Shown piece after piece: positions 7,095-13,674 of a DNA stretch of 18,922 nt. How positions within the stretch are numbered: the first letter of the stretch is position 1; every line of letters starts with the position of its first letter. Position numbers and translations under genes: made by a program. Origin of the DNA: an uncultured Collinsella sp. (GTDB taxonomy: Bacteria; Actinomycetota; Coriobacteriia; Coriobacteriales; Coriobacteriaceae); NCBI GenBank assembly GCA_902495945.1, contig CABUZD010000024.1, positions 1 to 18,922 of the forward strand, given 5' to 3'. A model generated the notes under the pieces. That model saw only the letters and a program-made list of their open reading frames with translations, was not told the origin of the DNA and made no database searches.

Positions 7095-7964
7095 CTACTG
7101 GGTATCTACGTAAAGGTCAAACCCGCCCTGTGGCGTGGTGTCGACCGTATCGGGCGCCTGCGAGTTAAAGCTCACGGGAACCATGCGCTTTGAGGCACGG
7201 AAGCGCGTGCCGTCGGTGGCGACGGGCGGTTCATCGACGGTGAGCTCGTAGTCGCCGGGCTTAAGTTCGATGCCGTCACCAGCGGAATTGACGTATTGAT
7301 ACTCGTCAATCGTCTGCCCTTTGAGCGTGCGCCCCACGATATGGATGAGCATTTGGCTGTCGCCGCGCGCGGTGTCCCACGTCGCGCCGTCCTTGACCTC
7401 GACCGACACATGTACCGAGCGCGTGCGGCCGAGCGATTGCTCGACAGACATCTCGACCCTGGCGGCGTCTTTTCGCTGCTGCTCGACATGGCTCCAGACG
7501 TTTCCAATTACCGAGCATGCGATAACGCCGGCCATGAAGGCGATAAGGATGGGGCCAAGCGGAGAGCGACGTCCTGCATCTTCCTCGCGAGACAGATTGG
7601 GGCGACGTGTGGGTGCGGGCGCCTGAGCGCCCTGCGAGGGCACGTCGAGAATACTGAAGGATGCCGTGCTGTCGGGATCGATGGTGTGACGCGGCTGCGG
7701 GGTCTTTGCCGGCGAGATCGACATGTCGGCTGGCTCGCCGAGCGTGGCCGTAGCGTCGGCCTTGGCCTCGTCTGCCTCGGCCTGGGCCCAAGCTTGTTCG
7801 AAGGTCAGGGGCTCGACAGGGTCGAGGGCGGCGTCCGAGTCGGCGGCGACGTCGTTGCCGGTCTCGTCCTCGTCGCTCGACACGTCACGCGGCGCGGGCT
7901 CGTCCCACCCCTCGTCCGGAGTCTCACCCTCGCTATACCACCATTCAAAGTTATCGATATCCAT
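7095..7964 (-). CDS. Unrecognised single-pass membrane protein with acidic N-terminal tail
   Basis: I do not recognise a family. The 289-aa protein has three parts. Residues 1-130 are highly acidic, Pro/Ala/Asp/Glu-rich and probably disordered, starting with MDIDNFEWWYSEGE. One hydrophobic segment at about 136-156 (PLGPILIAFMAGVIACSVIG) has GRR before it. The C-terminal 130 residues are predicted beta-rich (VHVSVEVKDGATWDT, ELKPGDYELTVDE) and probably outside the cell. A positively charged flank on the N-terminal side of the membrane segment supports an N-in topology. The start ATG is preceded by AAGGGG at a slightly long distance. A gene for a surface or envelope protein is a guess; no cell-wall anchor motif is present. 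A TATAAA at about 8005-8010 on the minus strand may be part of its promoter, but no good -35 pairs with it. Confidence 0.8.
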   Translation of the reverse strand: MDIDNFEWWYSEGETPDEGWDEPAPRDVSSDEDETGNDVAADSDAALDPVEPLTFEQAWAQAEADEAKADATATLGEPADMSISPAKTPQPRHTIDPDSTASFSILDVPSQGAQAPAPTRRPNLSREEDAGRRSPLGPILIAFMAGVIACSVIGNVWSHVEQQRKDAARVEMSVEQSLGRTRSVHVSVEVKDGATWDTARGDSQMLIHIVGRTLKGQTIDEYQYVNSAGDGIELKPGDYELTVDEPPVATDGTRFRASKRMVPVSFNSQAPDTVDTTPQGGFDLYVDTQ

Positions 7965-8050
7965 ACGGGGCGCCCCTTAGGCCTCGCAAATAAACACTCG
8001 CTAGTTTTATACCCCCAGACGACACCGAAGCTCACCCGCGCCGGACACAA

Positions 8051-8115
8051 AAACCGTCACAACATTCGACGCTTTTCCTCGATTTCGAGATTTTCGCCGA
8101 ATGTTGTGACGGTTT
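8051..8115. repeat. Long perfect inverted repeat, AAACCGTCACAACATTCG arms
   Basis: Perfect 18-bp arms at 8051-8068 and 8098-8115 enclose a 29-nt loop that itself contains a CTCG/CGAG mini-hairpin (8078-8089). The element lies between divergently transcribed genes, 20 bp before palindrome copy 2. There is no T-run, so it is not an ordinary terminator. It resembles in layout the 10003-10072 inverted repeat, which is also followed by a palindrome copy. Confidence 0.85.
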
Positions 8116-8135
8116 GGGCGACTGGCCGGCAGCGC

Positions 8136-8168
8136 AATGCGACAAAGGGACTGTCTCTTTGTCACATT
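8136..8168. repeat. GACAAAGGGAC palindrome, copy 2
   Basis: Two 16-nt arms around a central T, with two mismatches between arms (AATGCGACAAAGGGAC against the complement of GTCTCTTTGTCACATT). It lies in the divergent promoter region between the membrane protein (minus) and the MFS gene (plus), only 57 bp before the latter's likely start. It is in the same orientation as copies 3 and 4. Confidence 0.88.
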
Positions 8169-8225
8169 CTGTTAGAGTTGCAGGGATTGAATCCCGCTTA
8201 TTAATGCGACATTGGAGTGACAGCC

Positions 8226-9467
8226 TTGACCGCCGCAACCACGCCTAAAAGCAAGTCAACCGCCGCCGCGCTTTCACCTGCGCGCACCAATCTTTGCCTG
8301 GCGCTGCTCGTGTTGTTAGGTTTTTCGCTCGGCTGCTCGGAGTTCGTGGTCATCGGCATCGAGAGCGACCTGGCGACGGAGCTCGGCATATCGCTTGCCA
8401 CCGCAGGCCAGCTCATCAGCGTGTTTGCGCTTGTCTACGCCATCGCCACGCCGGTGCTTGCGCTCAGCACGGGACGTTTTCGCCGCTACCAGCTGCTCGT
8501 GTGCTACAGCATCGTCTTTGTGCTCGGCAACCTGGTCATGGCGTTGGCGCCCAACTTCCAGGTGCTGTTTATCTCGCGCATCATCCTGGGCTCCGTCTCT
8601 GGCGCACTGCTCGCTGTGGGTGTGACGTACATCCCCGAGCTGCTGTCCCCGCAGCAAACTTCGTTTGCCATCTCGGTGGTATATGGTGCGTTTTCCGTGG
8701 CAATGGTCTTTGTCACTTCGATCGGCAAGTTTGTGGCCGACACACTCGATTGGCACGTGGCCATGTACGGCACGCTGGCCTTTGCCGTTCTGATCTGCGG
8801 AGCACTCGTGATGTTTATGCCGCGCGCTGGGCAAACCGACGAACCTGCCACCTTTCGCGAGCAGGCGGGGCTGCTGCGCGAACCGAGCATCATCACCGGC
8901 ATGCTCATCTTTTTGTTTGGCGTGGGCTCGGTCTATGTGTTCTACGGCTACGTGACGCCTTATCTTGAGCAGGTGCTGGGCATGGGCACGGTCGAAGCCA
9001 GTACCACGCTCATGGCCTACGGCGTGTTCTGCCTGATCTCGAACATCCTGGGCGGATGGATCGATGCTCGCTTTGGCATGAAGGCGCTACTCGTGACGTT
9101 TGTGCTGCAGGCTGCAGCGTTACTCGGACTGTTTGCTGTGGGCGGCACCATGCCGCTCGCGCTGGTCTTTGTCTTTAGCCTGGCGCTGCTCATGTACCTG
9201 TTCTCGGTGTCGTGCATCACGCACTTTATGGACGTGGCACGCAGCCGCCATCCCAAGTCGATGGTACTCGCAAGTTCGGTTGAGCCCATGGCGTTTAACG
9301 TCGGCATCTCGTTTGGCACCGCAGTGGGCGGCGCCGTGGTAAGCAGCGTTGGCATTGCATATGTAGGCGCAGTGGGTGCCGCGTTCTCGCTTGTGGCCTG
9401 GGTGCTTACGCTGGTGACGATTAAGTTGGCTCGCTGGGAACGCAAGAGGGCGATGGCGCAGGCGTAG
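8226..9467 (+). CDS. MFS transporter, drug:H+ antiporter-1 (AraJ/YdhP-like) type
   Basis: This is an inner-membrane proton-driven exporter; sugars, drugs or amino acids are all possible substrates for the family. The protein is about 413 aa with 12 hydrophobic segments. The first half starts LCLALLVLLGFSLGCSEFVVIGI, and the loop between helices 2 and 3 has the MFS motif A remnant LSTGRFRRYQ. Helix 4 contains SRIILGSVSGALLAVG. The second half has a matching GGWIDARFGMK loop. I place the start at TTG 8226 because GGAG lies 8 nt before it; a GTG at 8217 in the same frame lacks a ribosome-binding site. The phosphatase gene follows 45 bp later on the same strand, probably co-transcribed. A weak promoter candidate (TTGCAG, 15 nt, TATTAA) lies within 8178-8206. 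Confidence 0.9.
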   Translation: MTAATTPKSKSTAAALSPARTNLCLALLVLLGFSLGCSEFVVIGIESDLATELGISLATAGQLISVFALVYAIATPVLALSTGRFRRYQLLVCYSIVFVLGNLVMALAPNFQVLFISRIILGSVSGALLAVGVTYIPELLSPQQTSFAISVVYGAFSVAMVFVTSIGKFVADTLDWHVAMYGTLAFAVLICGALVMFMPRAGQTDEPATFREQAGLLREPSIITGMLIFLFGVGSVYVFYGYVTPYLEQVLGMGTVEASTTLMAYGVFCLISNILGGWIDARFGMKALLVTFVLQAAALLGLFAVGGTMPLALVFVFSLALLMYLFSVSCITHFMDVARSRHPKSMVLASSVEPMAFNVGISFGTAVGGAVVSSVGIAYVGAVGAAFSLVAWVLTLVTIKLARWERKRAMAQA

Positions 9468-9512
9468 ATGCGATACTCGAGCTCGATGATGGCGATCGAA
9501 AGGAAACCGCAT

Positions 9513-9959
9513 ATGCAACGTGTACTGTTTATCTGCTATGGAAACATCTGCCGCTCGACGATGGCCGAGTCGGTGTTTACCGAGCTCGTGCGCCGCGCTG
9601 GGCGCGAGGCGGAGTTTGCCATCGATTCCGCGGCGACCTCGACCGAGGAGATCGGCAACCCGCCACACCACAGTACCGTTGCCAAGCTACGCGAGGTCGG
9701 GATTCCCGTCGTCGCACATCGCGCACGTCAGGTACGTCGCGCGGAGTATGGCGACTGGGACCACATTGTCTATATGGACGACGAGAACGCCCGCGCCCTG
9801 TACCGAATTTTTGGGAAGGACCCCGATGGCAAGATCTCGCGCCTGCTCGATTGGACCGATCGCCCCGGCGACGTGGCCGACCCCTGGTACACCGGCAATT
9901 TCGACGCCACCTACCGCGATGTACTCGCCGGTTGCACCGCCATGCTCGAGCAGCTGTAG
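9513..9959 (+). CDS. Low-molecular-weight protein tyrosine phosphatase
   Basis: This cytoplasmic phosphatase removes phosphate from tyrosine residues through a cysteinyl-phosphate intermediate. In bacteria such enzymes often oppose tyrosine kinases of polysaccharide export, but no such genes are near. The 148-aa length is typical. The P-loop C-X5-R is at the very N-terminus: Cys8, Arg14 and Ser15 in ICYGNICRST. The general acid is Asp123 in the DPW motif (VADPWYTGNF). Position 16 is Thr where most relatives have Pro (CRSP), a mild departure. I chose the ATG at 9513 because GAAAGGA lies 8 nt upstream; the frame extends 15 codons further back to the MFS stop without support. It is the second gene after the MFS exporter and its 3' side faces the convergent ATPase gene. 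Confidence 0.93.
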   Translation: MQRVLFICYGNICRSTMAESVFTELVRRAGREAEFAIDSAATSTEEIGNPPHHSTVAKLREVGIPVVAHRARQVRRAEYGDWDHIVYMDDENARALYRIFGKDPDGKISRLLDWTDRPGDVADPWYTGNFDATYRDVLAGCTAMLEQL

Positions 9960-10002
9960 GCGCTCGGGCGGCGCGGGCACACGGGCCACGCCATCGGCAT
10001 AA

Positions 10003-10098
10003 AACGAGCGTGGATTTTCTCCCACTTTGAGCGTTCGAGTGCGCTCTAAACGGGAGAAAATCCACGCTCGTTATCTCGGTGGGAGAAAATCCACACTC
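10003..10098. repeat. 21-bp perfect inverted repeat plus a third direct copy of one arm
   Basis: Arms at 10003-10023 and 10052-10072 are perfect 21-bp complements around a 28-nt loop that contains a GAGCG/CGCTC inner pair. A third partial copy follows at 10081-10098, repeating GGGAGAAAATCCAC and diverging by one base thereafter. The set ends 4 bp before palindrome copy 3, between convergent genes. It could act as a two-way transcription barrier, but there is no clear T-run directly after the stem. Confidence 0.88.
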
Positions 10099-10102
10099 AT
10101 GA

Positions 10103-10133
10103 ATGTGACAAAGGGACTGTCCCTTTGTCACAT
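10103..10133. repeat. GACAAAGGGAC palindrome, copy 3
   Basis: Perfect 15-bp arms (ATGTGACAAAGGGAC and its complement) around a central T. It lies 12 bp from the 3' end of the DUF4143 ATPase gene and, with copy 4, brackets that gene. Confidence 0.92.
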
Positions 10134-10145
10134 CCGGGACTGGCC

Positions 10146-11507
10146 CTAGACCGGCTTGACCTCCAGCTTTATCCCCTCGGCGCAGGAGTCGCCCAAAACA
10201 TCCGAAAGGGCCCAGGTCGCATATAGCGGCAAATAGAGAACCGCTCCGTTGCGCTCAACGTTGCCTCTCGAAAAAACAATCCCGAGCCTTACGCCATATT
10301 CAGCCGTATCAAGCACATGACCGAGCGCAGCGTGCGCGTGGTAATAGGAGCCCGATTTAACCTCGATCGGAACAGCCGTCCCATCCGGTCCGTCGACCAC
10401 AAAGTCCACTTCACCGCGCTTTTTTGTCTGATAGTAGTAAAGCTGGCGATTTTGGGCAGTCAGCTGCTGGGCCACCACGTTTTCGTAAATGCCGCCCAGA
10501 TTGGGCTCCTTGCTATCAAGATACGCCGCTTGGGCGACTCCAACGGGGTAGCGCGCCATCAACATGCCCGTATCCGATTGGTATAGCTTGAACTGCGATG
10601 GCCGTGCCGTCTTGAGCAGGGGCGACTTTGGCTCGGTTACGATATCGGCTTTGAGAGCAACGCCGGCATCGACAAGCCAGACAAAATCTCGCTGGTACTT
10701 CTCATAATGCGCCTTGGGGTCAATGGAATTGAGCACGAAACGCTTGTGTTCGCCCTCGAGCATAATAGGGAGCTGATCGTAGATGCTCTGCACCTGCAGG
10801 GCTCGCCCGCTTGCATACTTGGAGATATCCCGCCGGTACTGTTCGTTGAGCTCTGACTGTAGCTGACGAACAGAGGCAAGGTCGCCCTGCGTGTCAAGGA
10901 AACGCTGCACGACCTCCGGCATTCCGCCGACAACGGTATAGGTCCTGAAGTTTGCCATCATCGCGTCATGAATGTAATCAGGAATGGGCCTCTCGCTGAT
11001 ACACGCGTCACGTATCGTTTGGCGAGCCCCCTCGCTCACCCCGGTTGCCCAGCAAAACTCCTCAAAATCGAGCGGGAACATCCTAAGCTCGTGGACATAC
11101 CCCACGGGATAGGACCTGACGCCCTTGAACTGGGTCCCGAGCATTGACCCCGAAAACGCCCAGCGGCACCTCCCGTCCTCAACAAGGAACTTTGCCATCG
11201 TCATGATGTCGGGGGCCTCTTGGACCTCATCGATAAACACGAGCGTTTTGCCTGGTGCAATCGACTTTCCCGAAAGAAGCGTCACCCTGCTGATGAAATC
11301 ATCGGCATCCCGCGCCTCGAGAAGAGCATCTTTTGCCTGGCGATTTTCCATGAGGTTAAGCTCGATGTAGGTTGCATGGCTGGCTTTGCCAAATGCGCGA
11401 ATCGAATAGCTTTTGCCGATCTGGCGAGAACCCGTGATGAATAAGGCCTTTTGCTCGGCAGACTTCAGCCAACGCTCCAGCTCTGCCGCTATTTTCCTGC
11501 GCAGCAT
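10146..11507 (-). CDS. AAA-type ATPase with C-terminal DUF4143 domain
   Basis: This is a predicted cytoplasmic P-loop ATPase of unknown biological role; relatives are common, scattered and variable among gut bacteria. The 453-aa protein has Walker A GSRQIGKS (26-33), Walker B LVFIDEVQE (89-97), a sensor-like WAFSGS (116-121) and the IPDYIHDAMMANFRTYTVVGGMPEVV region (175-200) typical of this family. The C-terminal DUF4143 part contains a nuclease-like arrangement: E342 in YENVVAQQL, D368 in GEVDFVV and E382-x-K384 in PIEVKSG. That pattern resembles a PD-(D/E)xK fold; nuclease activity is inference. The ATG at 11507 follows GGGGAG by 6 nt. The gene has no partner. It is bracketed by two palindromes, and its coding region seems less GC-biased than its neighbours, hinting at acquisition. 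Confidence 0.9.
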   Translation of the reverse strand: MLRRKIAAELERWLKSAEQKALFITGSRQIGKSYSIRAFGKASHATYIELNLMENRQAKDALLEARDADDFISRVTLLSGKSIAPGKTLVFIDEVQEAPDIMTMAKFLVEDGRCRWAFSGSMLGTQFKGVRSYPVGYVHELRMFPLDFEEFCWATGVSEGARQTIRDACISERPIPDYIHDAMMANFRTYTVVGGMPEVVQRFLDTQGDLASVRQLQSELNEQYRRDISKYASGRALQVQSIYDQLPIMLEGEHKRFVLNSIDPKAHYEKYQRDFVWLVDAGVALKADIVTEPKSPLLKTARPSQFKLYQSDTGMLMARYPVGVAQAAYLDSKEPNLGGIYENVVAQQLTAQNRQLYYYQTKKRGEVDFVVDGPDGTAVPIEVKSGSYYHAHAALGHVLDTAEYGVRLGIVFSRGNVERNGAVLYLPLYATWALSDVLGDSCAEGIKLEVKPV

Positions 11508-11531
11508 AGGCTCTCCCCTCAGTGTCATCAA

Positions 11532-11618
11532 ATGAAATGCAAAGTTTTATGCGCTTAATTATCGATGAAATGTAGGATTTTTAGAACCTAAAATCGGATG
11601 AAATGCAGAGATTTAGGA
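11532..11618 (-). promoter_or_regulatory. Three direct repeats with 33-bp period over the ATPase promoter region
   Basis: The plus-strand sequence ATGAAATG(C/T)A recurs at 11532, 11565 and 11598, exactly 33 bp apart, each followed by an A/T-rich stretch; units 2 and 3 share more (ATCG before, GATTT after). A minus-strand promoter candidate overlaps: -35 TTCTAA (11586-11581), 17-nt spacer, -10 GATAAT (11563-11558), with unit 2 lying in the spacer. Such phased repeats at a promoter usually bind a regulator; the 33-bp period is about three helical turns. The AT-rich stretch contrasts with the GC-rich surroundings. Confidence 0.6.
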
Positions 11619-11649
11619 TTATAAGCAAAAAGAAGGGGCAGCCCCGGCG

Positions 11650-11682
11650 AATGTGACAAAGGGGCTGTCCCTTTGCCACATT
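11650..11682. repeat. GACAAAGGGAC palindrome, copy 4
   Basis: Two 16-nt arms around a central T with two mismatches (AATGTGACAAAGGGGC against the complement of GTCCCTTTGCCACATT). It lies 8 bp from the stop codon of the small Cys-rich protein gene and upstream of the ATPase gene. A short GGGG/CCCC hairpin followed by a T-rich run on the minus strand (11627-11645) may end transcription from the pdxY operon. Confidence 0.85.
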
Positions 11683-11690
11683 GCGCTCGA

Positions 11691-12020
11691 CTACTCGTCA
11701 ACGATCTCGGCAAGCCAGACGTTCAGCGTATCGACCTCGGGGCAGCAGAACTTTGCCGTACCAGGCTCGTTGCCAGGCACGGTTCCGCCATAGCGCAGGA
11801 TATCGATATAGGGAAAGCCCACATGGCAGGCCATGGCACACATCTTGCCGCGGTCGCGGTCAAAGTCGAAGACGTCGCCCGGTTTGTGACCATGGTGGCA
11901 GCGGCACGCACCCAGCTGGTCCACGCAGCTCACGCGGATACGCGGACGCTTGCCACGCGGCGCGCCGAGCGGCTTGCCCCCGCCCGCAGGCTTGGCGCCG
12001 CCCTCGCCAGCATTACTCAT
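11691..12020 (-). CDS. Small Cys/His-rich protein, TIGR04076-like
   Basis: The function is unknown. The 109-aa protein has a Gly/Pro/Lys-rich tail of about 27 residues and then a compact domain with seven cysteines: Cys32, Cys39 and Cys41 in CVDQLGACRCHHGHKPGD, Cys61 and Cys65 in MCAMACHVGFPYI, and a Cys-Cys pair at 92-93 in KFCCPEVD. Histidines at 42, 43, 45 and 66 sit beside them. The order 'C...GH..GD... C..A... GG... CCP' fits my memory of the TIGR04076 family of uncharacterised proteins. Metal or iron-sulfur binding is plausible but unproven. The start ATG overlaps the pyridoxal kinase stop in ATGAGTAA (8 bp), so translation is coupled. I prefer this ATG to a TTG two codons upstream. Confidence 0.82.
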   Translation of the reverse strand: MSNAGEGGAKPAGGGKPLGAPRGKRPRIRVSCVDQLGACRCHHGHKPGDVFDFDRDRGKMCAMACHVGFPYIDILRYGGTVPGNEPGTAKFCCPEVDTLNVWLAEIVDE

Positions 12021-12837
12021 GGTCAATCACGTCCAGGCAGGCCTCGATGGGAAGGCCAGCCGACTTATCCTCTTGGTCGGCATTGCGCTCGATAAGCTCA
12101 GCCACCACGCGCATGGCATCGGACGTCGCGCGCTGCAGACTCCAACCTGCCATAACGCGGCCGACGAGCACCGCCGAGAACGTGTCGCCCGTGCCCGGGA
12201 AATAGACCGGGATCAGGTCGAAGGGAATCGTGAAGTACTCCCCCGCCACATGGTCGTAACCGATGACGACATTCGCACCGTCGACCACAGCGCTCGTAAT
12301 GACCACCGACTTGGCGCCCAGGGCACGCACGGCATCCACAAGAGTGCGGCCCTCATCGGGCGTGATTTGCTCGGCAATGGGCGTATCGGTGAGCAGGCAC
12401 GCCTCGGTGTAGTTTGGCACCGCATAGTCGGCGCACTCGAGCAGGCTGCGCATGAGACCGATCGTGGACTCGGGCACGCCGGCGTAGAGCTTGCCGTTGT
12501 CGCCCATGATGGGGTCGACGAACACCTTGGTACCCTTTTGCGCGCGACGGTGGCAGAAGTCCGAAATGATGCGCGTCTCTTCCTCGGTCACGATAAAGCC
12601 GGTAGAGATGGCGTCGAACTCAAAGCCGAGCTCCTCCCAGATGGCGAGGCTCTGGCGCACGTACTCGGTGGTGTCGTGGATGTAGAACTTGGGATAGTTG
12701 AGCGTATCGGACACGAGCGCCGTTGGCAGGTTGTGGATGCGATAGCCCATGTGCGACAGCACCGGCAGCATGGCGGAAAGCGCGACCTTGCCGTAGCCGC
12801 ACATATCGTTGATCAGCAGCAGCTGAGTGTTCTTCAT
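12013..12837 (-). CDS. pdxY: Pyridoxal/pyridoxamine kinase (PdxY/PdxK-like)
   Basis: This cytoplasmic kinase phosphorylates B6 vitamers with ATP, salvaging them to pyridoxal phosphate or its precursors. The 274-aa protein shows the ribokinase-superfamily pattern for B6 kinases: LLINDMCGYGKVALSA (7-22), DPIMGDNGKLY (108-118), PNYTEA (141-146) and the anion hole with catalytic base PGTGDTFSA (214-222, Asp218). Length matches PdxY-type enzymes. The precise vitamer preference cannot be read, and the symbol is the nearest family name. The ATG follows AAGGGAG by 6 nt; eight further codons upstream lack support. It is co-translated with the small Cys-rich gene downstream, which suggests a shared task. 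The 5' side contains the structured element at 12966-13067 on the same strand. Confidence 0.9.
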   Translation of the reverse strand: MKNTQLLLINDMCGYGKVALSAMLPVLSHMGYRIHNLPTALVSDTLNYPKFYIHDTTEYVRQSLAIWEELGFEFDAISTGFIVTEEETRIISDFCHRRAQKGTKVFVDPIMGDNGKLYAGVPESTIGLMRSLLECADYAVPNYTEACLLTDTPIAEQITPDEGRTLVDAVRALGAKSVVITSAVVDGANVVIGYDHVAGEYFTIPFDLIPVYFPGTGDTFSAVLVGRVMAGWSLQRATSDAMRVVAELIERNADQEDKSAGLPIEACLDVIDHE

Positions 12838-12965
12838 GAGGGTCTCCCTTGGTTCGGGCACGGCGCAGCAGCGCCACAGTGCGATTAAGTGTAGCGCAGG
12901 GAACGTTGTGAGCGGGCGCTACGGTCGCGAAGAGCGCATTGTTGCGAAAAGGTTTCGGAAATGGG

Positions 12966-13067
12966 GGGCATAGGCCTTGTGGCCATGCCCGACGATTAAA
13001 CGTCAGATTGCCGCTTAGGAACGCTTGCAGCGTCGAGCCGTTACGCGGTTTGGTAAAACCGCGTAAC
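12966..13067 (-). ncRNA. Structured intergenic element B (between pdxY and marR-type gene)
   Basis: Minus-strand order matches element A: a 12-bp hairpin with loop TACC (13067-13040), CGACGCTGC (13035-13027), 16-nt spacer (13026-13011), CAATCTGACGTT (13010-12999), then the core GGGCAT-GGCC-ACAA-GGCC-T-ATGCCC (12990-12966). Both sequence blocks are identical to element A, and the stems differ in sequence yet still pair. The distal outer arm is poorly preserved here. In this orientation it sits in the leader region of pdxY, not behind a gene, so it may be a leader RNA or an independent transcript. Confidence 0.68.
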
Positions 13068-13082
13068 CACTAGTTTGGTACC

Positions 13083-13111
13083 TTGACATTCATTTCTCAT
13101 GCTCCTAGATT
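13083..13111 (+). promoter_or_regulatory. Sigma-70-type promoter of the regulator-ABC operon
   Basis: A perfect -35 TTGACA (13083-13088), a 17-nt spacer and -10 TAGATT (13106-13111, 4 of 6 matches) point to transcription starting near 13118. It is the best promoter in the window. Confidence 0.8.
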
Positions 13112-13145
13112 GGTTAGGCACAAAACAATTCCACTACCTAACTAA
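13110..13145 (+). promoter_or_regulatory. Inverted-repeat operator candidate at the transcription start
   Basis: Arms TTGGTTAGG (13110-13118) and CCTAACTAA (13137-13145) pair at 8 of 9 positions across an 18-bp spacer. The left arm overlaps the -10 end and start site, a position where binding would block transcription. Since the first gene encodes a MarR-type regulator, autorepression through this site is the natural reading; it is inference. Confidence 0.6.
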
Positions 13146-13167
13146 AGAAAGGAGCAACACTAATCTC

Positions 13168-13674
13168 ATGTGCGATGAACCTCTTAACCTTTGTTCGCAC
13201 GAGCCCGGCGGCGACCCGTCACAGCCGGCGGATGCACCCGAAGCGGTTAGCTCAGAAGACAAGCTTGCCAAGCGCATCCTCAATGGCCTGGGCTTTTGCG
13301 GCCATTACATGCATTTTCATGGCGGAGGCGTGTCCGGCAAGGCGCCCATCATCTGCCTGCTGGCCAAGCAACCCGGCGGCGAGATGTCGCAGCAGGAACC
13401 CGGCATGCACTTTGACCTCAAGCCGGGGTCGCTTTCCGAGATCCTGTCCAAGCTCGAGCTCAACGGCCTCATCGAGCGCAGCCGTAACCCCAAGGATCGA
13501 CGGCAGCTCACCATTCGCTTGACCGAAACCGGCCGGGAAAACGCCCGCATCGACCAGGCAGCCCGCATTCGCTTTAGAGAGCAGGCCTTTAGCGCCCTCA
13601 CCCACGACGAGCGCGAGCAGCTCGCCGAAATGCTCGAGAAAATCCGTGTAACCTGGGAGGAACTGGATGATTAA
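13168..13674 (+). CDS. MarR-family transcriptional regulator
   Basis: This is a probable repressor of the two downstream exporter genes, relieved by a small ligand. The 168-aa protein has an N-terminal tail of about 30 residues, a GFCGHYMHFHGGG segment (42-54), and a winged helix-turn-helix at about 60-120. The helix-turn-helix includes LKPGSLSEILSKLELNGLIER and the wing motif PKDRRQLTIRLTETG; Asp110 and Arg112 are the family's DxR pair. The C-terminal helix (about 145-165) would form the dimer interface. The start is the ATG at 13168; the Shine-Dalgarno AAAGGAG (13148-13154) is 13 nt away, longer than usual, which may mean weak translation. Its stop overlaps the next gene in ATGATTAA (8 bp). 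Cys44 with nearby His46, His49 and His51 is noticeable but unproven as a sensor. Confidence 0.9.
   Translation: MCDEPLNLCSHEPGGDPSQPADAPEAVSSEDKLAKRILNGLGFCGHYMHFHGGGVSGKAPIICLLAKQPGGEMSQQEPGMHFDLKPGSLSEILSKLELNGLIERSRNPKDRRQLTIRLTETGRENARIDQAARIRFREQAFSALTHDEREQLAEMLEKIRVTWEELDD

Noticed and set aside
8005..8010. TATAAA as a promoter of the 7095-7964 gene
   Set aside because: No acceptable -35 box occurs 16-18 nt upstream, so I did not list it as a feature.
10103..10133. Intrinsic terminator for the phosphatase or ATPase gene
   Set aside because: The palindrome has no loop beyond one base and no T-run after the stem, and the same sequence occurs in divergent promoter regions where a terminator would make no sense.
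11532..11618. CRISPR array
   Set aside because: Only about 10 bases repeat in each unit, there are three units, and no cas genes are nearby.
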